Below are positions 13,621-25,233 of a stretch of 64,000 nt of DNA, in pieces. Within the stretch, counting starts at the first letter, position 1. Every line of letters begins with the position of its first letter. Origin of the DNA: Armillaria gallica. Lineage: Eukaryota; Basidiomycota; Agaricomycetes; Agaricales; Physalacriaceae. The notes beneath the pieces are model-generated. The model was not told the origin of the DNA and ran no database searches. It saw only the letters and a program-made list of their open reading frames with translations. The stretch lies in NCBI GenBank assembly GCA_037576215.1, contig JBANDB010000009.1:3782001-3846000 (forward strand), given 5' to 3'. The position numbers were made by a program, and so were the translations under genes.

Positions 13621-13873
13621 GTCGAGTCGGACGATGAGCAGAAGGACAAAGATAGAATAGAGAGGGGATTATCGGGGGAGATGGTGATGATTGAGAAGAA
13701 AGGTGTGTCGCAGCTGAAGAAGACCGGCTGGATTGCTTGGATGTGGTGTGTGTACTACATAAGGCTCGGTCATGCATGTGGTCTCGTTGTTTGCTCTTGT
13801 TTCGCTGCGCCCTCCATCTGACAGCGCCCGTATTTCTCCTTCTTATTCTATACCATCATCACCAGTAGCAGCC

Positions 13874-14167
13874 ATGGCTATCGCTCCCATTACCGGAATG
13901 CTCAGAAAGAGATTTATCGTTGACCTTACCTGCGCCCTGAGCCTTGGCACTGCTGGCGCTTACACCTTCTGGTATGTCTCTTTTTATGCTAGCTTTTACC
14001 GCGTGTTGACTCAATGTCACATAGGTATGGCTACCACTTGAAAGCGGGTACGCTGATACCGCCTTTTCCTTTGTTTCGATATTCATGATACTGATTGGTG
14101 TCTAGTGGAGCACCAAGAGAACTTCTACCTCCAACTGGAGAAGGCCAAATTGGCGAACCGTCAGTAG
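13874..14167 (+). CDS. COX9: Cytochrome c oxidase subunit VIIa (Cox9-like)
   Basis: Three exons (13874-13971, 14025-14047, 14106-14167) encode 60 residues. The start MAIAPITGMLRKRFIVDLT matches the Cox9/VIIa matrix-side N-terminus, which begins with the same APITG block. A single membrane helix follows, with GTAGAYTFWYGYHLK at its end, and then the charged tail EHQENFYLQLEKAKLANRQ. The protein is a small structural subunit of complex IV in the inner mitochondrial membrane and normally has no cleaved presequence, as here. The middle exon is only 23 bases. The gene converges on the J-protein gene. Confidence 0.93.
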
Positions 14168-14342
14168 GGGAGAGGGGAGATAGGATCATGCGTCTAGACC
14201 TTTGTCCAGAACAAATCCAAGAATTAATCGAGATTATGCGTTTTCCGTCTTTTTCCATCTCTGTGTTCAAATAGCGGGTGGTCCGATAAGTTAAATCCAA
14301 CCATATTCCTACAAATCCGACAAACAAACGAATAATAAGTTA

Positions 14343-15849
14343 TCAACGCCGTCGTAGCGCGTTCAGCCGCTCGAACTCTACGCAGCTTTCTATCACCTCG
14401 CTTTCAATCTTCTTCACCTTTTCCCAATCAGTCCCAAATCCAAAAAGTCCAATCTCTACCTCTTTTGCCCGCTCCTTTTTATCCAAACCTCTTCTGCACT
14501 CCGAATAAACACGCTCGGTGTAAGCCGTGTCCACACTCCTCTCAAATCTTGCTACCGCTGGTCCCCGTTCTGCGCTCGAGCTGGAAGTTGACGATTTTTG
14601 TCTCGCGACTTCTGGACCAACTACAGGGTGGCTTGTCCATTCTCCGGGATTGACATAGTATTTAATGCCAAGATCGCCCGTTTCTCTCTCCGCCGAATAA
14701 CGAGAGCCCCCTACAAACGAGTAGTGAGGATCCGGGACAGGCGACGAGCTGAATAGACTAGGTAGTGCTGATAGTATCGAAAATCCGAATAATATGAATA
14801 GAGGAAGAAGTTGGACAAATAATGATCGCGGTTCCGCTGCTTCTTGTTGTTGCCGGCGAAGTGTTGGCCCTCCCATGCGTGTCGTGCGGAAACCACCAGG
14901 TCCGAATGACGCCGAGAATACTGGATTCAATTAGACTGGGTCTGACGAAGTAAACATGAGAACGCACCTGGTCCACCACCGAAGCCGCTACCAAAGCCGC
15001 TTCCGCCACCAAAGAACATATTGAATAGGTCCTCAGGGCTAAGCTCGCCATCATATCCCTGACCAGGACTTGCGAACGGACGAGATGAGAATCCTGATGG
15101 TCGTGACGACATGCCTCCGGTTCGGTCCTCTGGATCAGCGCCGCTCTGATCATATATAGCACGCTTTTGAGGATCTGAGGACACTTAGAAGTGCACAGAG
15201 AAGAGACACAGAAGAAACCATACCCGAGAGAACCTGGAAAGCTTTAGAAATCACTACAAAAATGTCAATATGTGGGAACGTTGGACAGGAAATGATTCAC
15301 TTTTAAAAGCTTCGTCAGCACCAGGAGCGCCATTCTTGTCTGGATGTAAAGCGAGTGCCAGCTGTAAAGTGATGTGAGATTCAAAGGGGTCCACAACTAT
15401 ATGCGCACCTTTCGATATGCTTTCTTCACATCTCCTTCCTCGCAAGTCTTGTGCACGGACAAAATCTCATAGTATTCCGTCACCTTGCACGCCCGTACCC
15501 TCTTCACGACCGATATTTGTTCCGCGGTATACTCTCTCTTTTCGCCTCCAATACCTCCGGCGGTCCCATTTCCCATCGAACTTGATGACGACGACGCATT
15601 GCTGGTATGCCGGTGCTTAGCCCCGGAGGAGGAAGGATGTGTCTCCGTAGATGAAGATGACGAAGAGGGTGCCGAACCGGAGCCATTCTCTGCCACATTA
15701 ATGGACTCGAGCATCTTGAGTGCTTCAGGCGTCTCAAACAGCGCTATCGACTTCTGGCAGAATTTCCGAGCGGAGGGGTAGTTGCCTGCATCACGGTGCT
15801 TCTGTGCAATGGCGAGACACCGGATGGCCTCGTCCCTGTTACTCTCCAT
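14343..15849 (-). CDS. ER membrane J-domain protein (DNAJB12/Hlj1-like)
   Basis: ATG 15849 opens MESNRDEAIRCLAIAQKHRD, a short helical N-terminal repeat typical of DNAJB12/14-type proteins. A Ser-rich linker follows, then the J domain: TEYYEILSVHKTCEEGDVKK, AYRKLALALHPDKNGAPGAD (the HPD tripeptide that stimulates Hsp70 is intact) and ISKAFQVLSDPQKRAIYD. A Gly/Phe-rich part (FNMFFGGGSGFGSGFGGG) leads to one membrane helix, LFVQLLPLFILFGFSILSAL, and the DUF1977-type C-terminal domain ending LNALRRR at TGA 14343-14345. The family recruits Hsp70 to ER-associated degradation of membrane proteins. Start-to-start distance to the FBXO9-like gene is 124 bases, so the two may share a promoter. Confidence 0.93.
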
Positions 15850-15920
15850 ACCGAAATTAGCGGTAGTTGGACCGACGTGGAAGAAGGAGAAAGAAAGATG
15901 ATGTAAAGTGACCGGGTCGC

Positions 15921-15931
15921 TAGGGTTAGGG
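15921..15931 (+). promoter_or_regulatory. Telobox-like TAGGGTTAGGG element
   Basis: Eleven bases, TAGGGTTAGGG, lie in the 124-base divergent promoter between the J-protein and FBXO9-like genes. They match nearly two telomeric TTAGGG units, the kind of internal site bound by Tbf1/TRF-like factors in fungi. Regulatory use is inferred from position only. Confidence 0.4.
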
Positions 15932-15973
15932 TCTAATAATAGCCAACCGTAATGAATTTGTAAGACGTTTACT

Positions 15974-17520
15974 ATGCAACAACCACCAGTGGAGGATTCG
16001 GAGGAGCTGAAGCGGTTCAGAGCGGAATGGAAGGCTGAGGTGGAGCACAGGAAAGCTGTCGCTGAGCCCAATACCAAGGGCGTCGTCGACAACAGTGAGC
16101 ACAAGCCTGTTCATCACTTACCTCTGCCTACTCCATCGTCTCCCACGAAGCCTCAGCACCGCGTATCTGCCCTTTCTCATGCACCTCCATCGGAAGCGCA
16201 GGGTTCGGCTCTAGCCGTCTACCGCAGTGCTGTCGCCCACGAGCAACTCGGTGACCTTGATGTAGCTCTCAGGCTGTATCGACAGGCATTCCGGAAGGAC
16301 TCGAATGTCGACAGGGCGTACCATCGCGAAGAGATCATTGCTTCCTCCTTATCTGCGCAATTACGCGATCCCTTGTACGTCGTCGCCGAAGTCCCTGTAC
16401 ACAAGACCAAGAGGACCAGTATCGTGTCGGCTACCTCTTTGGCAAATATTATAGGTGGTTTTCCGGAAAAGCTGCACTTCGAGCCTGAGATAGAGGAGGA
16501 AGCCGTTCCTCTGCGGAGGATTCCAGATGAGGTCCTTATCAAGATCCTGACTAGACTTGACCCTACATCTCTTGAGCGATTCGCTACAGTCAACCGGAAG
16601 GCTCGGGTCTTCAGTCTTGACTCGACAATATGGAGGTGAGTATCGATCATATCGTATCGAACACCAGGACAGACTGCGCGTCTTAGGAAACTTGTCACCG
16701 CAACATATAAGCCGCCCCAGGTGCCCGACAAAGAAGTACTTCATGCCGTGGTGGAAAGATGTCTGTACGATTATCGCAGGGTATACATAGAACACCCAAG
16801 AGTGCGAATGGATGGCGTCTACATTGCTGTTTGCCACTATATGTAAGCCGACTGCCCTTCCACTTGTCCTCTATCTGACTCATTTTTCATAGTCGTTCAG
16901 GACTGAGCGAGAACTCTTGGGTGAATGTACGTTTTTATTTATCCCCGCAGAGCATTGATTCACTGTGCCCTAGGTCAACCATCTGATAACCTACCACCGG
17001 TACTTGTGTGTATCTTATCCTCCATCCTTACCTCCCATGAGACTTACAGTTGTCCAGGCGTTTCTATCCTAACGGACTAGTAATCTCGCTTCGTACAAAC
17101 GAAGAGCAACCTCCACAACATGTCATACCCCTTCTGAAACCCAGTCTCCGTATGAAGGTATGCTCCCTCTCAACGCGTCTAAGCGTTCATAAACTGACGT
17201 TCCCAGGGATGTCTATTTGGGCGCTGGATGCTCACAGATACGACAATCTGCATAACAAATCTCGTCGATGGAAGTGGTCATCTGTCATTCCTCCTGACAC
17301 CGACTTTTCGGATGTATCTGACATCATCTTAGCCAATTCTGACTCAATACGTTATATCTTCAGCATGACCCTCTCCCTCCGGTCTCGTCCTATTGGGAGA
17401 TGGAACAAGTTGGATATAATCGCTTTTAATTCGGTGAACGTAGAGACGGGAGATGCGTCTCCCGTCGTTATGAAGCACGAGAGGTCCTTCTGGTTTTCCA
17501 AAGTTCGGTCATATGCTTGA
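15974..17520 (+). CDS. HRT3: F-box only protein 9 / Hrt3-like SCF receptor
   Basis: ATG 15974 opens MQQPPVEDSEELKRFRAEWK. A TPR/MIT-like helical pair lies at about residues 77-115 (VYRSAVAHEQLGDLDVALRL, YRQAF), followed by the F-box LRRIPDEVLIKILTRLDPTS. Further exons give the conserved C-terminal beta domain: CLYDYRRVYIEHPRVRMDGV, FYPNGLVISLRTNEEQPP, a split GMSIWALD exon, WSSVIPP, and a final KHERSFWFSKVRSYA at TGA 17518-17520. This order (TPR, F-box, lipocalin-like domain) is that of FBXO9 and its fungal homologues Hrt3/Pof7, which are SCF receptors. In mammals FBXO9 targets TORC1-linked Tel2/Tti1. Splice sites near 16900-17050 come close together and are less sure. Confidence 0.9.
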
Positions 17521-17739
17521 CTGCCGCGGATTGGTCAGGCATATATCTCTTATAGTAGTCGTATACCTTTATAGATTGTCAGACTCGACGCAGCGGTGTA
17601 TCCCTAGCACTTGTAATCTATGTATATGATATATATGTGTGTGGGATTGATTATATCAGTATATACAACTTCATGTGGAAAATAAGAATCGTTTGTGAAG
17701 ATTGTGGAGCGTCAGTAAATATTAGAAGTTATACATTTA

Positions 17740-19945
17740 TTAGTGCGCTACATAAGCGACACAGAGAAGGGGGAAACCAGCATAAAGGCCAAGCCAAAAG
17801 ACGACGTTTCCAAGCATCTGGTTCTGCTTGATGATAGGCATTCGGGTCAGGGCGATGAGCGGGATTTGTATTAGCTGCAGAAGGAATAGGTACATCCTGG
17901 GACGAGAATTAGTCCGTAAGCAAGCCACAGCCAAAAGAAACGATACCTTATTTTCCGTGTGACGATGACCATAACGAGTTCGTGTACACATGCACTCAGG
18001 AAAAAGGTGATGAACATAGCAGACGTTCGGGACAGCTTATAGCTGGCCATGGTTGAGGCATAGACATGACGCAAAAGGAACATGTGCACTGGCTTGTTCC
18101 ATTTTCGAGAAAACTCGTCCCAGGATGTGGAGTTCCACCTATGGAGCATAAGATTTGGTCCTGTCCTGTCAAATCAGCGCTCACTACGTGAAAAGAGGGA
18201 TTAGTGACGATTGACATTCCCAAAGACGACGACATACCCAATCATCGTAGAATCGTCGGTCAGCGAAACTAAGCTCAATGTAAGGACATGCTTCAATGGC
18301 ACTTTTTTAGCACTTACTATGAGAGCTCGGCAAAAGCATTACATATACATTCTGTTCAAAGTCAGCCTGCAGCTCTATCCAGATATCGCCCACTGACCGA
18401 AAATGATGTAGAAAAGAAGGAGATAAGCCAACATAAATGGCAAAGACAGTTCAAGCAATGACCGAAAGAAAGATCCAGGCACTTCTGTCTTTGGTAGGAT
18501 GAAAGTCTCGGTGACTGAGTATAAGAGGGCGAAGGTGCCAAATGTTGCCGTCTATGAAGATATTTATTAGCGCAAGTATATAATGATGTCGCAAGTAAGT
18601 ACCGTTTTCTCGAAGATATATAATGGTCGAATCCTGCAACAAGCGTCAGAAACTGGGACATTGTTTATAAAGAGCAGGTATAACTTGTCTGTTCTCGGAT
18701 ACTCCAGTTCATACACCAAAGTAGGGATTAGTTGATACACAGCAAAGTTTTTGAATGTGATGTTATTGGGCCAGACAAGGTATTCCGGGCCAGGGCTCCT
18801 GAGTTCCCCTTGAAGTTCAGAATACTCCTTTGCGAGATCCGAGATATACTCGTTTGGGTGATCGATGAGTGGATGAGGGTCAAATGCGGATGGAATAACC
18901 TCGGCGGTCGTCTTCTGCTTCACGTTCTCCGCGGTCACTGCGACTAGACGCCTTCGAATCACAGCCGCAGCATTTGCATCAACATAGGAGCCTTGCATCC
19001 CTATAGGAACTGGAGGTGTCCCGACCGGGGAAGATATGGACGTATCGGTATCCGAGCAGGTTACGCTTGTAGAAATGTCTGCTTCTGCTCGACGGGCAGT
19101 GGCATCCGCAAGTGCCTTCTCCCAGCCACCAACATGATCAGTGGCTTGTCGTAGCTGATCGAGTATGACTTGGGATTGTTCGGTGATGTATTGCAGGTAC
19201 CCGTTCACTGACATGTAGGAGTGCATTTTCATAATCATAACCTGGACAGGGGCAAGATGAGTCGGGGACCTCTTGAGAGTAAGAAACGGGTATGCGTACA
19301 AGGGAGTGCAGAGTCAGGAATCCAGACTGAACCCATGGCCATTGGCTATAAGATGATGCACATTGAACGGGTAATGTCAATAGACCGGGAGCAGGGTACA
19401 TACCGGTTAAAAGTCCACGTTATAGCAGTAAAAAGAATGAACGTTTGGATAGTATGTTGGATGAAAACTCCCGTCCAGTAATATCGAATCCAACCCTTGC
19501 TGATGGCTTTCGCGAAAGGGACGCATATGGTAGTGCTACCAACTAGCGCCGCGTCGCTCAGGGCGAGGGTAATAGCGTCCTTGGAGAGGAGAGTGGCGAA
19601 TCGAAAGTTGAGAGGTGCGCCACTAGATTCGTAGCTATTTATGTATGTCCTGACCATGAAGATGAATATAGATATCCAAAACAAGGAAAAGAATCCCTGT
19701 TCACGAATTAGATGACTTCTGCGGGAAAACACAGCACATACGCGAAATTCGTTGGTACCAGACGACTCATTATTTGTGTCGAAGTGAGAATTTCTGGGGG
19801 CAAAGGTGATTAGGGCCCTCAGTTTCTTGGACGTCCTGGAGCGAAAGGGTTTGGAAACGTAGAGGGTTCCGTCCTGGGTCTCGAAGCCTCCGCTCGCTGT
19901 GCGCGATGTTACTGGGGCCTTTGAAATGGCATCCAAGGGCATCAT
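17740..19945 (-). CDS. ARE2: Sterol O-acyltransferase (ACAT/ARE family, MBOAT)
   Basis: The start is taken at ATG 19945 (MMPLDAISKAPVTSRT); an in-frame extension exists upstream but would overlap the IK gene region. Membrane segments begin with FFSLFWISIFIFMVRTYINS. The ACAT signature spans an intron: FADRRFYDDW joins WNSTSWDEFSRKWNKPVHMF, which is the family's FYxDWWN motif. The active-site His lies in FFLSACVHELVMVIVTRK. The C-terminus ends LCVAYVAH at TAA 17740-17742. The enzyme esterifies ergosterol with fatty acyl-CoA in the ER to make storage sterol esters. A long hydrophilic cytosolic loop (about 18850-19150) is typical of yeast Are proteins. ERG4, for the last ergosterol step, lies 14 kb away but is not otherwise linked. 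Confidence 0.93.
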
Positions 19946-20112
19946 GAAAGTTGAAAGCAAAAAAAGAAAACGATGGAGACCGAGGACCGGGCTTATAATA
20001 TACTTGATGACACTAAGGGAACTGTAAGCGCTGTATGTCATCAACGTGATTTGCTTGGCTACACTCCTAAGTCCAAATTTAACTCCGGCCCGCTTCGATT
20101 TCCTCAACCGCC

Positions 20113-21622
20113 ATGGATCAGGTATATCTTTCGTCTTTTCTGCTTTCGCAGCGTGTTGAAGAATCCCTAGGATTCTTTTCGACAACTTTTGCAGAGCTCG
20201 TCATCCAGGGCGGCGCCATCATCAAGACCTAGAGTAAAACAGTACGTCGGGCACGGAGACCATTCTACGGGTTCTCACATATATTCGCTAATAGGGCCAA
20301 GACCATCAGTGCCTCTGAGCCTGCATTCAAGCCGCGGAAAATAAAGAAGGAGGGAAAGTACCGGGATCGAGCGGCTGAACGGAGAGTCGGCGGAGGGAAC
20401 GACTATGCACAGGTGTGTATCGTCATAGTACTACAGCCAATCTCTCACAAAGTGCAGGTTGAAGCTATCCTAGACGACTTCAATAAGCGCACTGCTGACC
20501 AGGGTAAAGATGTCGTGAGGTCCTTCGCTTAGCTGTTCCATTCAGACGCACTCATATCAACCAGGTCGACGCGCAACGCGGCTACCTCGGCGGAGATAGC
20601 GAACACACTATTCTCGTCAAGGGGCTTGACGTGGCATTGCTTGAACAAAACAAAGTCAAAGCGGCGGCATCTTCAGTAGATGATGATACGCTTGAGATGG
20701 CCTTCTTGGGAGACGTCCCAGACTCGGAGTCTACAGTGCCCAAGAAGCGCACTCGGGAAGACATTGTTCGCGAATTGAAGGCTAAACGATCAAAAACAGG
20801 CGAATCACAGCAGCCTTCAGCTACAACGGATGCACCATTACCAAGTACCAAGTTCAAACCCATCGGGTTCAAACCAATAAACCAGGGCGACGCTGAACCC
20901 AAAAAGAAGAAAAAAGTGAAGAACGGGGACGTGGAGAAGAAGAAGAAACGAAAAGTCGAGGTGACGGTAGAGCCAGAAGACACATCACAAATCGCACCTT
21001 CAGAGCCTCCCAAGGACTCCCCCGATCCCTTGCCTGCACTCAAACCGGAACCGGAACCGGAACTACCAGAAGATTTTGATATCTTCGAGGTTGCTGGCGA
21101 ATATGAGGGATTGGATGTCAGTGATAACGATTCTGATAACGATACCCTCCCCCTCAAAGACGACGCTTCACCTCCGGACGACGAACTGCTAAGTAGGCCT
21201 GGCGGTTGGTTTAATGATGATCTACCGCCACCGGTTGCTTCTCAATCCAAGTCAACTCTGGATGTGGTTCCAGCACCTGCCCCGATCCCACTCCCCTCTG
21301 TTCCTGACGAAGAAGAGGAAGAAGACAACGACGATCGCCCGGTACGACTGGTGCCCCTTGAGAGCTCCGCTCTTCCTTCTATCAAAGACTTCTTGTTGAT
21401 GGACCAGACCACTGAGTCCGCCGAGAAGAGGAGAAAACGGAAGGAAAAGAACAAAGGCGCAAAAGAACCCAGTCGGTGAATCGAAGAAGCTAAACGCAGA
21501 GGCAAAGGCTGACCGGGATTACAAAAAGTCAGGACGCTGTCTCTTATGCTCTGTTACCTATCTGACGCGCGTATTGCAGGCTAAAATCATATCAGGACAA
21601 AAAGGCTGCTGGAAAGTCATAG
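20113..21622 (+). CDS. IK: RED/IK-family splicing protein
   Basis: ATG 20113 codes MDQ, and the first intron ends at 20170. The exons then read DSFRQLLQSSSSRAAPSS, KYRDRAAERRVGGGNDYAQ, VEAILDDFNKRTADQ and RGYLGGDSEHTILVKGLDVA, which is the conserved RED N-terminal domain. A Lys-rich NLS-like block (KKKKKVKNGDVEKKKKRK) and an acidic, Pro-rich region follow. RED/IK is a component of the spliceosomal B complex, acting with SMU1. Two points are unsettled. The intron before VDAQRGY needs the weak donor gtcgtg to keep frame. The last block, KKLNAEAKADRDYKK joined to LKSYQDKKAAGKS (TAG 21620-21622), is one base out of frame with the long exon, so a 28-base intron or a frameshift must separate them; otherwise the protein stops at 21479. 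Confidence 0.85.
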
Positions 21623-21657
21623 GATATCTGAATGGCTTGCTATATAATACAGGCTCA

Positions 21658-24633
21658 TCATGGATCAGACCTGCTGGGATGTCCTTGCAACAGCTTGTTA
21701 ATCGTAATAGTCCGTAGACTTGTGTCTGCAAATAGAGCGCGAACAAGTCTCACGAGTTCATCCACCTCGAAGTCCACTAAAGCCCCTTCTTCGAATAAAT
21801 ATGTTATGTCCGCCATGGATGCTTCCTGTCCAAGAAATCAGCATGCTGGTGTTCTATGCGGAAAAAGGCACTGACCAAAAGCTCTGATAGATAAGAGTAC
21901 TTTAACCACGACGGAGCATACGCTACCACGAAAGATGGCTAATAAACATTTAGTAACGCGAAAGCTAAGAACGTAGGCATGGCCTAGACATACCTGTTCT
22001 GAATTCTCAACAAACAGACCTTCAAGAGCATGGAGAATACGACATAGCTCAGCCAACCGCCTCGATTCTACTTCCGGGATATCATCCAAGGCGAGAATGT
22101 CTTCCAGGACCCTTGACAGCACCGCCTCTGTCACTGAACCAATAGCCATATAATATTTACTCTTCGTCAGAATCCCCTTCCAACGTTGCGCAAGCCGCTT
22201 GATGTCTTGCAAAACTTTGTTGAGGGCCGCTTCACACTCGTCGTATCGGTCTTGGTCTCCTGTGAACGTGAACCCTACAGCACCATCCCTAATGATGTCG
22301 TCGACCGACTGCCTGTGATGTTCCTACATTGAACAACCGATTTTTCAACGATGACAGCTCCGAATATTAAGACTAGGGACTTACGATGGTATCATCCAGC
22401 CAACTGTTACCCAGAATCTCCAGTCGGTGCTGGGACTCTTGCATTCGATCTTTAACGGCACCCGCGTCAATCCGCTCCAATTCTTGACTGAGATACAGGC
22501 AGTCATTCGAAAAACGCACTGGGGCATCCGACGTGGTCTTCAGTTCTCCACCGAACACCACAGGATACAATGCTTTGTACAAATCCACGACCGATGGCGC
22601 AGTTTGCAGTAGCAGATTTCCTATGGGCGACTTTGATGGCGGGAAGATATTGGAAGCAGCCAGCTCCACCCCCTCGTTAAGGACGTTTTCCACAATCTTG
22701 AGTATCTCTGTCACCTGTCCCGAAACTAGGTACGTTTCCGTCAAAGTGAGCTTGGGCGGCCGCTTTTCTGGCGGTTTGTGGGGAACGGTGGGTGAGGCTG
22801 TTTTAGGAGACTTCCCATTGACGCTTGTTTTGCCTTTATTCACCGTCTTTGCCGATGTATCAGCAGCTTCGTGGGTCGTTAAAGAAGGAACAGGAGGAGC
22901 AGGATCATCCGCAGGTATGTCGCCCCAAGGATCATCCCAAGCTGTCTCTTCAGGGACGTCCTCAGAAGATTGGTCTTCATCGTTCCAACCCCAAGCGTCT
23001 CCGGGATCATCCTCTTTGTCACCATTTTCTGGCTTTTCTTCATCTGACTCCACGTCAATTTCGTCATCGAACTCCCAGCCGTTTCCGTTTGATTCCAACC
23101 CTTCGACTTCAGCTTCTGCTCGTGCATCTTCTTTTTCGTTGTCAAATCCCCACGCGACTTCATCGCCCGCAGGGGGATTATCATCGGCCTGCACTGGGAC
23201 AACAGTAGCCTGACGACTTTCAGTTTGTAATTCGACTTCCATGGTGAGAACCTCGTGTTTATTGCGCGGTGACACGATGAGAGTTCTGGCCGCGTCCAAG
23301 ATCTGAAGTCTTCTTTGCCGCTCGTAGTGTCCAGCCACACCGTCCGCCCAATTATGTATTGAATTGTCGTGTTGATCGCCGCCGAGAATGCCTATGATGA
23401 ATTTATTTTCAAATTCGACGGCGTGTCGGACAAGATCAAGGAAGGGAGGAAGTTTCCTGAACGAAGATGGCAAAGAATGAATCAAGAGATTGTTGAGAAC
23501 ACTGAGACTCAGTGGTTTGCATAATGATCGGGGAAACTGGACCCGTTGGGGTTGAGGGAGAGATGGGAAGAGGTGGGTGGAAAGGAAGGAAAATACATTC
23601 GACAGACTGTCAATTTTGTTCTTTCGGGAAGAATGGACGCAAGATATTTCGTTGGATGATATGGTGATGGAAATATCTTCTTGAAGTATACGATCCACGT
23701 AATTTGTCATGAGGTCGCGTCGAAGAATGTTAAGGTGGTTCGCCAAGGACTGTTCAGACAGAGATGATAGCACATCTGGAAGTTCCAGTATTGTCTCCGC
23801 TTGCCGGACTTGCACAGAAGGTCGGACGATGAAAGAATCTGGAGACACGGATATGATTCTGGTATACGCCTCGCTCAGTTGGTCTTCAGTACGAGCCTTG
23901 GCAGAACGGAATTTGTTCTATATGCAATAAGAATCATAAGTTGGACACGAAAATAACGGCACGCACCTTGAGGTCGACAAGAACATCACTGTGCACCAAC
24001 GGCGGAGGAACATTGATGAGTAGTACCTCCATTTCCTTGCAAGCGGTCACAGCGTCTGGAAGTTTTCCGGCATTCACCAGACCGTCCAAAGACTCGAGTT
24101 GCGTTCGACACCGCAGTAAATGTGACAGGCAGTCGTGAAGCACATTTGCATCCGTGTTCTCTTGCGTCAAGGTTGCATGTTCCGTAAGAGAGTTTATTAG
24201 CGTTGGTATCAAGCCTGTCTAGGAAATAGGTCAACGATGAAATCACAGAAAGAGTGACTATTTACCTCTGGCCGCGACAGCTTGTCGGAGAGACCGTCGA
24301 CTTCGCTGGTTAAGGACTGCAAACGTGTCTGCACAGACTTGGCCGACTCCAGCTGCTGTTCAAACTGTGGCAAGTCTTCATGTATCCGTTCGTGTATCCG
24401 TTTCTACGGAGGCGAATGAGTGACAGATGCGTATGCCTTGGAGAATATTGAGTGACCTTGGTAGCGTATATGGTGTCGTTGAGTTCTTGGATCCACGACG
24501 ACGCCAGCGCCGCGTTCAGCGATTCATTAGTCGCAGCGTCGATTTTGTTGAGAATGCTGGACGAGACATCCTGGGGCGGGGCTCGCCGAGGGAGATGGGA
24601 GGGAATGGGAAAGGCCATGACGGTGGTGGCCAT
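21658..24633 (-). CDS. ZW10: ZW10 centromere/kinetochore and vesicle-tethering protein
   Basis: ATG 24633 opens MATTVMAFPIPSHLPRRAPP. The N-terminal coiled-coil domain follows: SILNKIDAATNESLNAALAS, KKRIHERIHEDLPQFEQQLE and TRLQSLTSEVDGLSDKL. The large exon 23848-22373 holds the central ZW10 domain, with an acidic insert rich in Asp, Glu and Trp (DAWGWNDEDQSSEDVPEET). The C-terminal exons give EAVLSRVLEDILALDDIPEV, then DFEVDELVRLVRALFAD and a final LLQGHPSRSDP at TGA 21658-21660. ZW10 works in the RZZ spindle-checkpoint complex in animals and in the Dsl1/NRZ ER tether in fungi; the tethering role is the likelier one here. The stop codon lies only 35 bases from that of IK, so the transcripts probably overlap. 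Confidence 0.93.
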
Positions 24634-24668
24634 TGACGCGTTGCACGTGTCCCTTGCTTTCTGCCATC
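24634..24668. promoter_or_regulatory. 35-base divergent promoter with MCB and E-box
   Basis: Only 35 bases separate the start codons of ZW10 and EMC5. They contain ACGCGT (24636-24641), the MluI cell-cycle box bound by MBF, and CACGTG (24644-24649), an E-box. The 5' untranslated regions must therefore overlap or be extremely short. The binding factors are inferred from the motifs. Confidence 0.55.
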
Positions 24669-25176
24669 ATGTCGGTCCTTGGCCGCACATTTCTTCTCAT
24701 CGCTACGGTAGCCATTTTTCACGGTAATATCAATGTTGTATGGGTGTAATATGGATTTCCTGACATCCCTGTCATAGCTGCATTTTCTACATACGAACGT
24801 GAGCCAGTTCAACATACTTTACTGGCGTCCCCCGTAACATATTAGCAGACCTGTCACATCTAAAAGCGTTGGAACGGCCTGAAGGACAGCTACCGCAGGA
24901 TGTGGGTGTAATTGTTTCTTGGCCATGCCTTTGCTCAGTCGTGGCCTAGATTGTAATTGAAGCATTCGTCGCATTGGCGCTCGGCATTCTGGGGGCATCC
25001 CTCAACGCTGCGCCTTTGAAAGAGATAACGTGGGCGAGCGAAATGGACAAACGGTAGGCATCCTCATTCCTTCTCAGCTCATAGTGCCTATGACCTCGGA
25101 CAGGTCAATCGACGAAATGGATGCCAGACCAAGTTTTGCCAGCTATGTAAATCGTGGAAAAAATATATTCTCATAG
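24669..25176 (+). CDS. EMC5: ER membrane protein complex subunit 5 (EMC5/MMGT)
   Basis: Five small exons from ATG 24669 to TAG 25174-25176 encode 102 residues. The start, MSVLGRTFLLIATVAIFHAA, is the first membrane helix and continues FSTYE, the family signature. A lumenal loop follows (LSHLKALERPEGQLPQD), then the second helix IVIEAFVALALGILGASLNA and a cytosolic tail ending YVNRGKNIFS. EMC5 is a core subunit of the ER insertase for tail-anchored and multi-pass proteins. Length and two-helix topology match the family (about 100-140 residues). It is divergent from ZW10 and converges on RFC3. Confidence 0.93.
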
Positions 25177-25233
25177 CACCAGCTGTATCTTTATTGCATA
25201 GTAAACGTATTTAGAGGAATGGGGAATACAGTG

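Noticed and set aside
15417..15781. Plus-strand frames rich in Ser, Arg and acidic residues over the J-protein gene
   Set aside because: They are antisense to the Ser-rich linker exon of the J-protein; the composition is explained by the codons of the real gene.
20582..21157. Long minus-strand Ser/Gly/Phe-rich frame opposite IK/RED
   Set aside because: It lies wholly antisense to the Lys/Glu/Pro-rich IK exon and has no domain or splice support.
22533..23213. 226-residue plus-strand Ser-rich frame opposite ZW10
   Set aside because: It is antisense to the acidic ZW10 insert; no start context or domain supports it.
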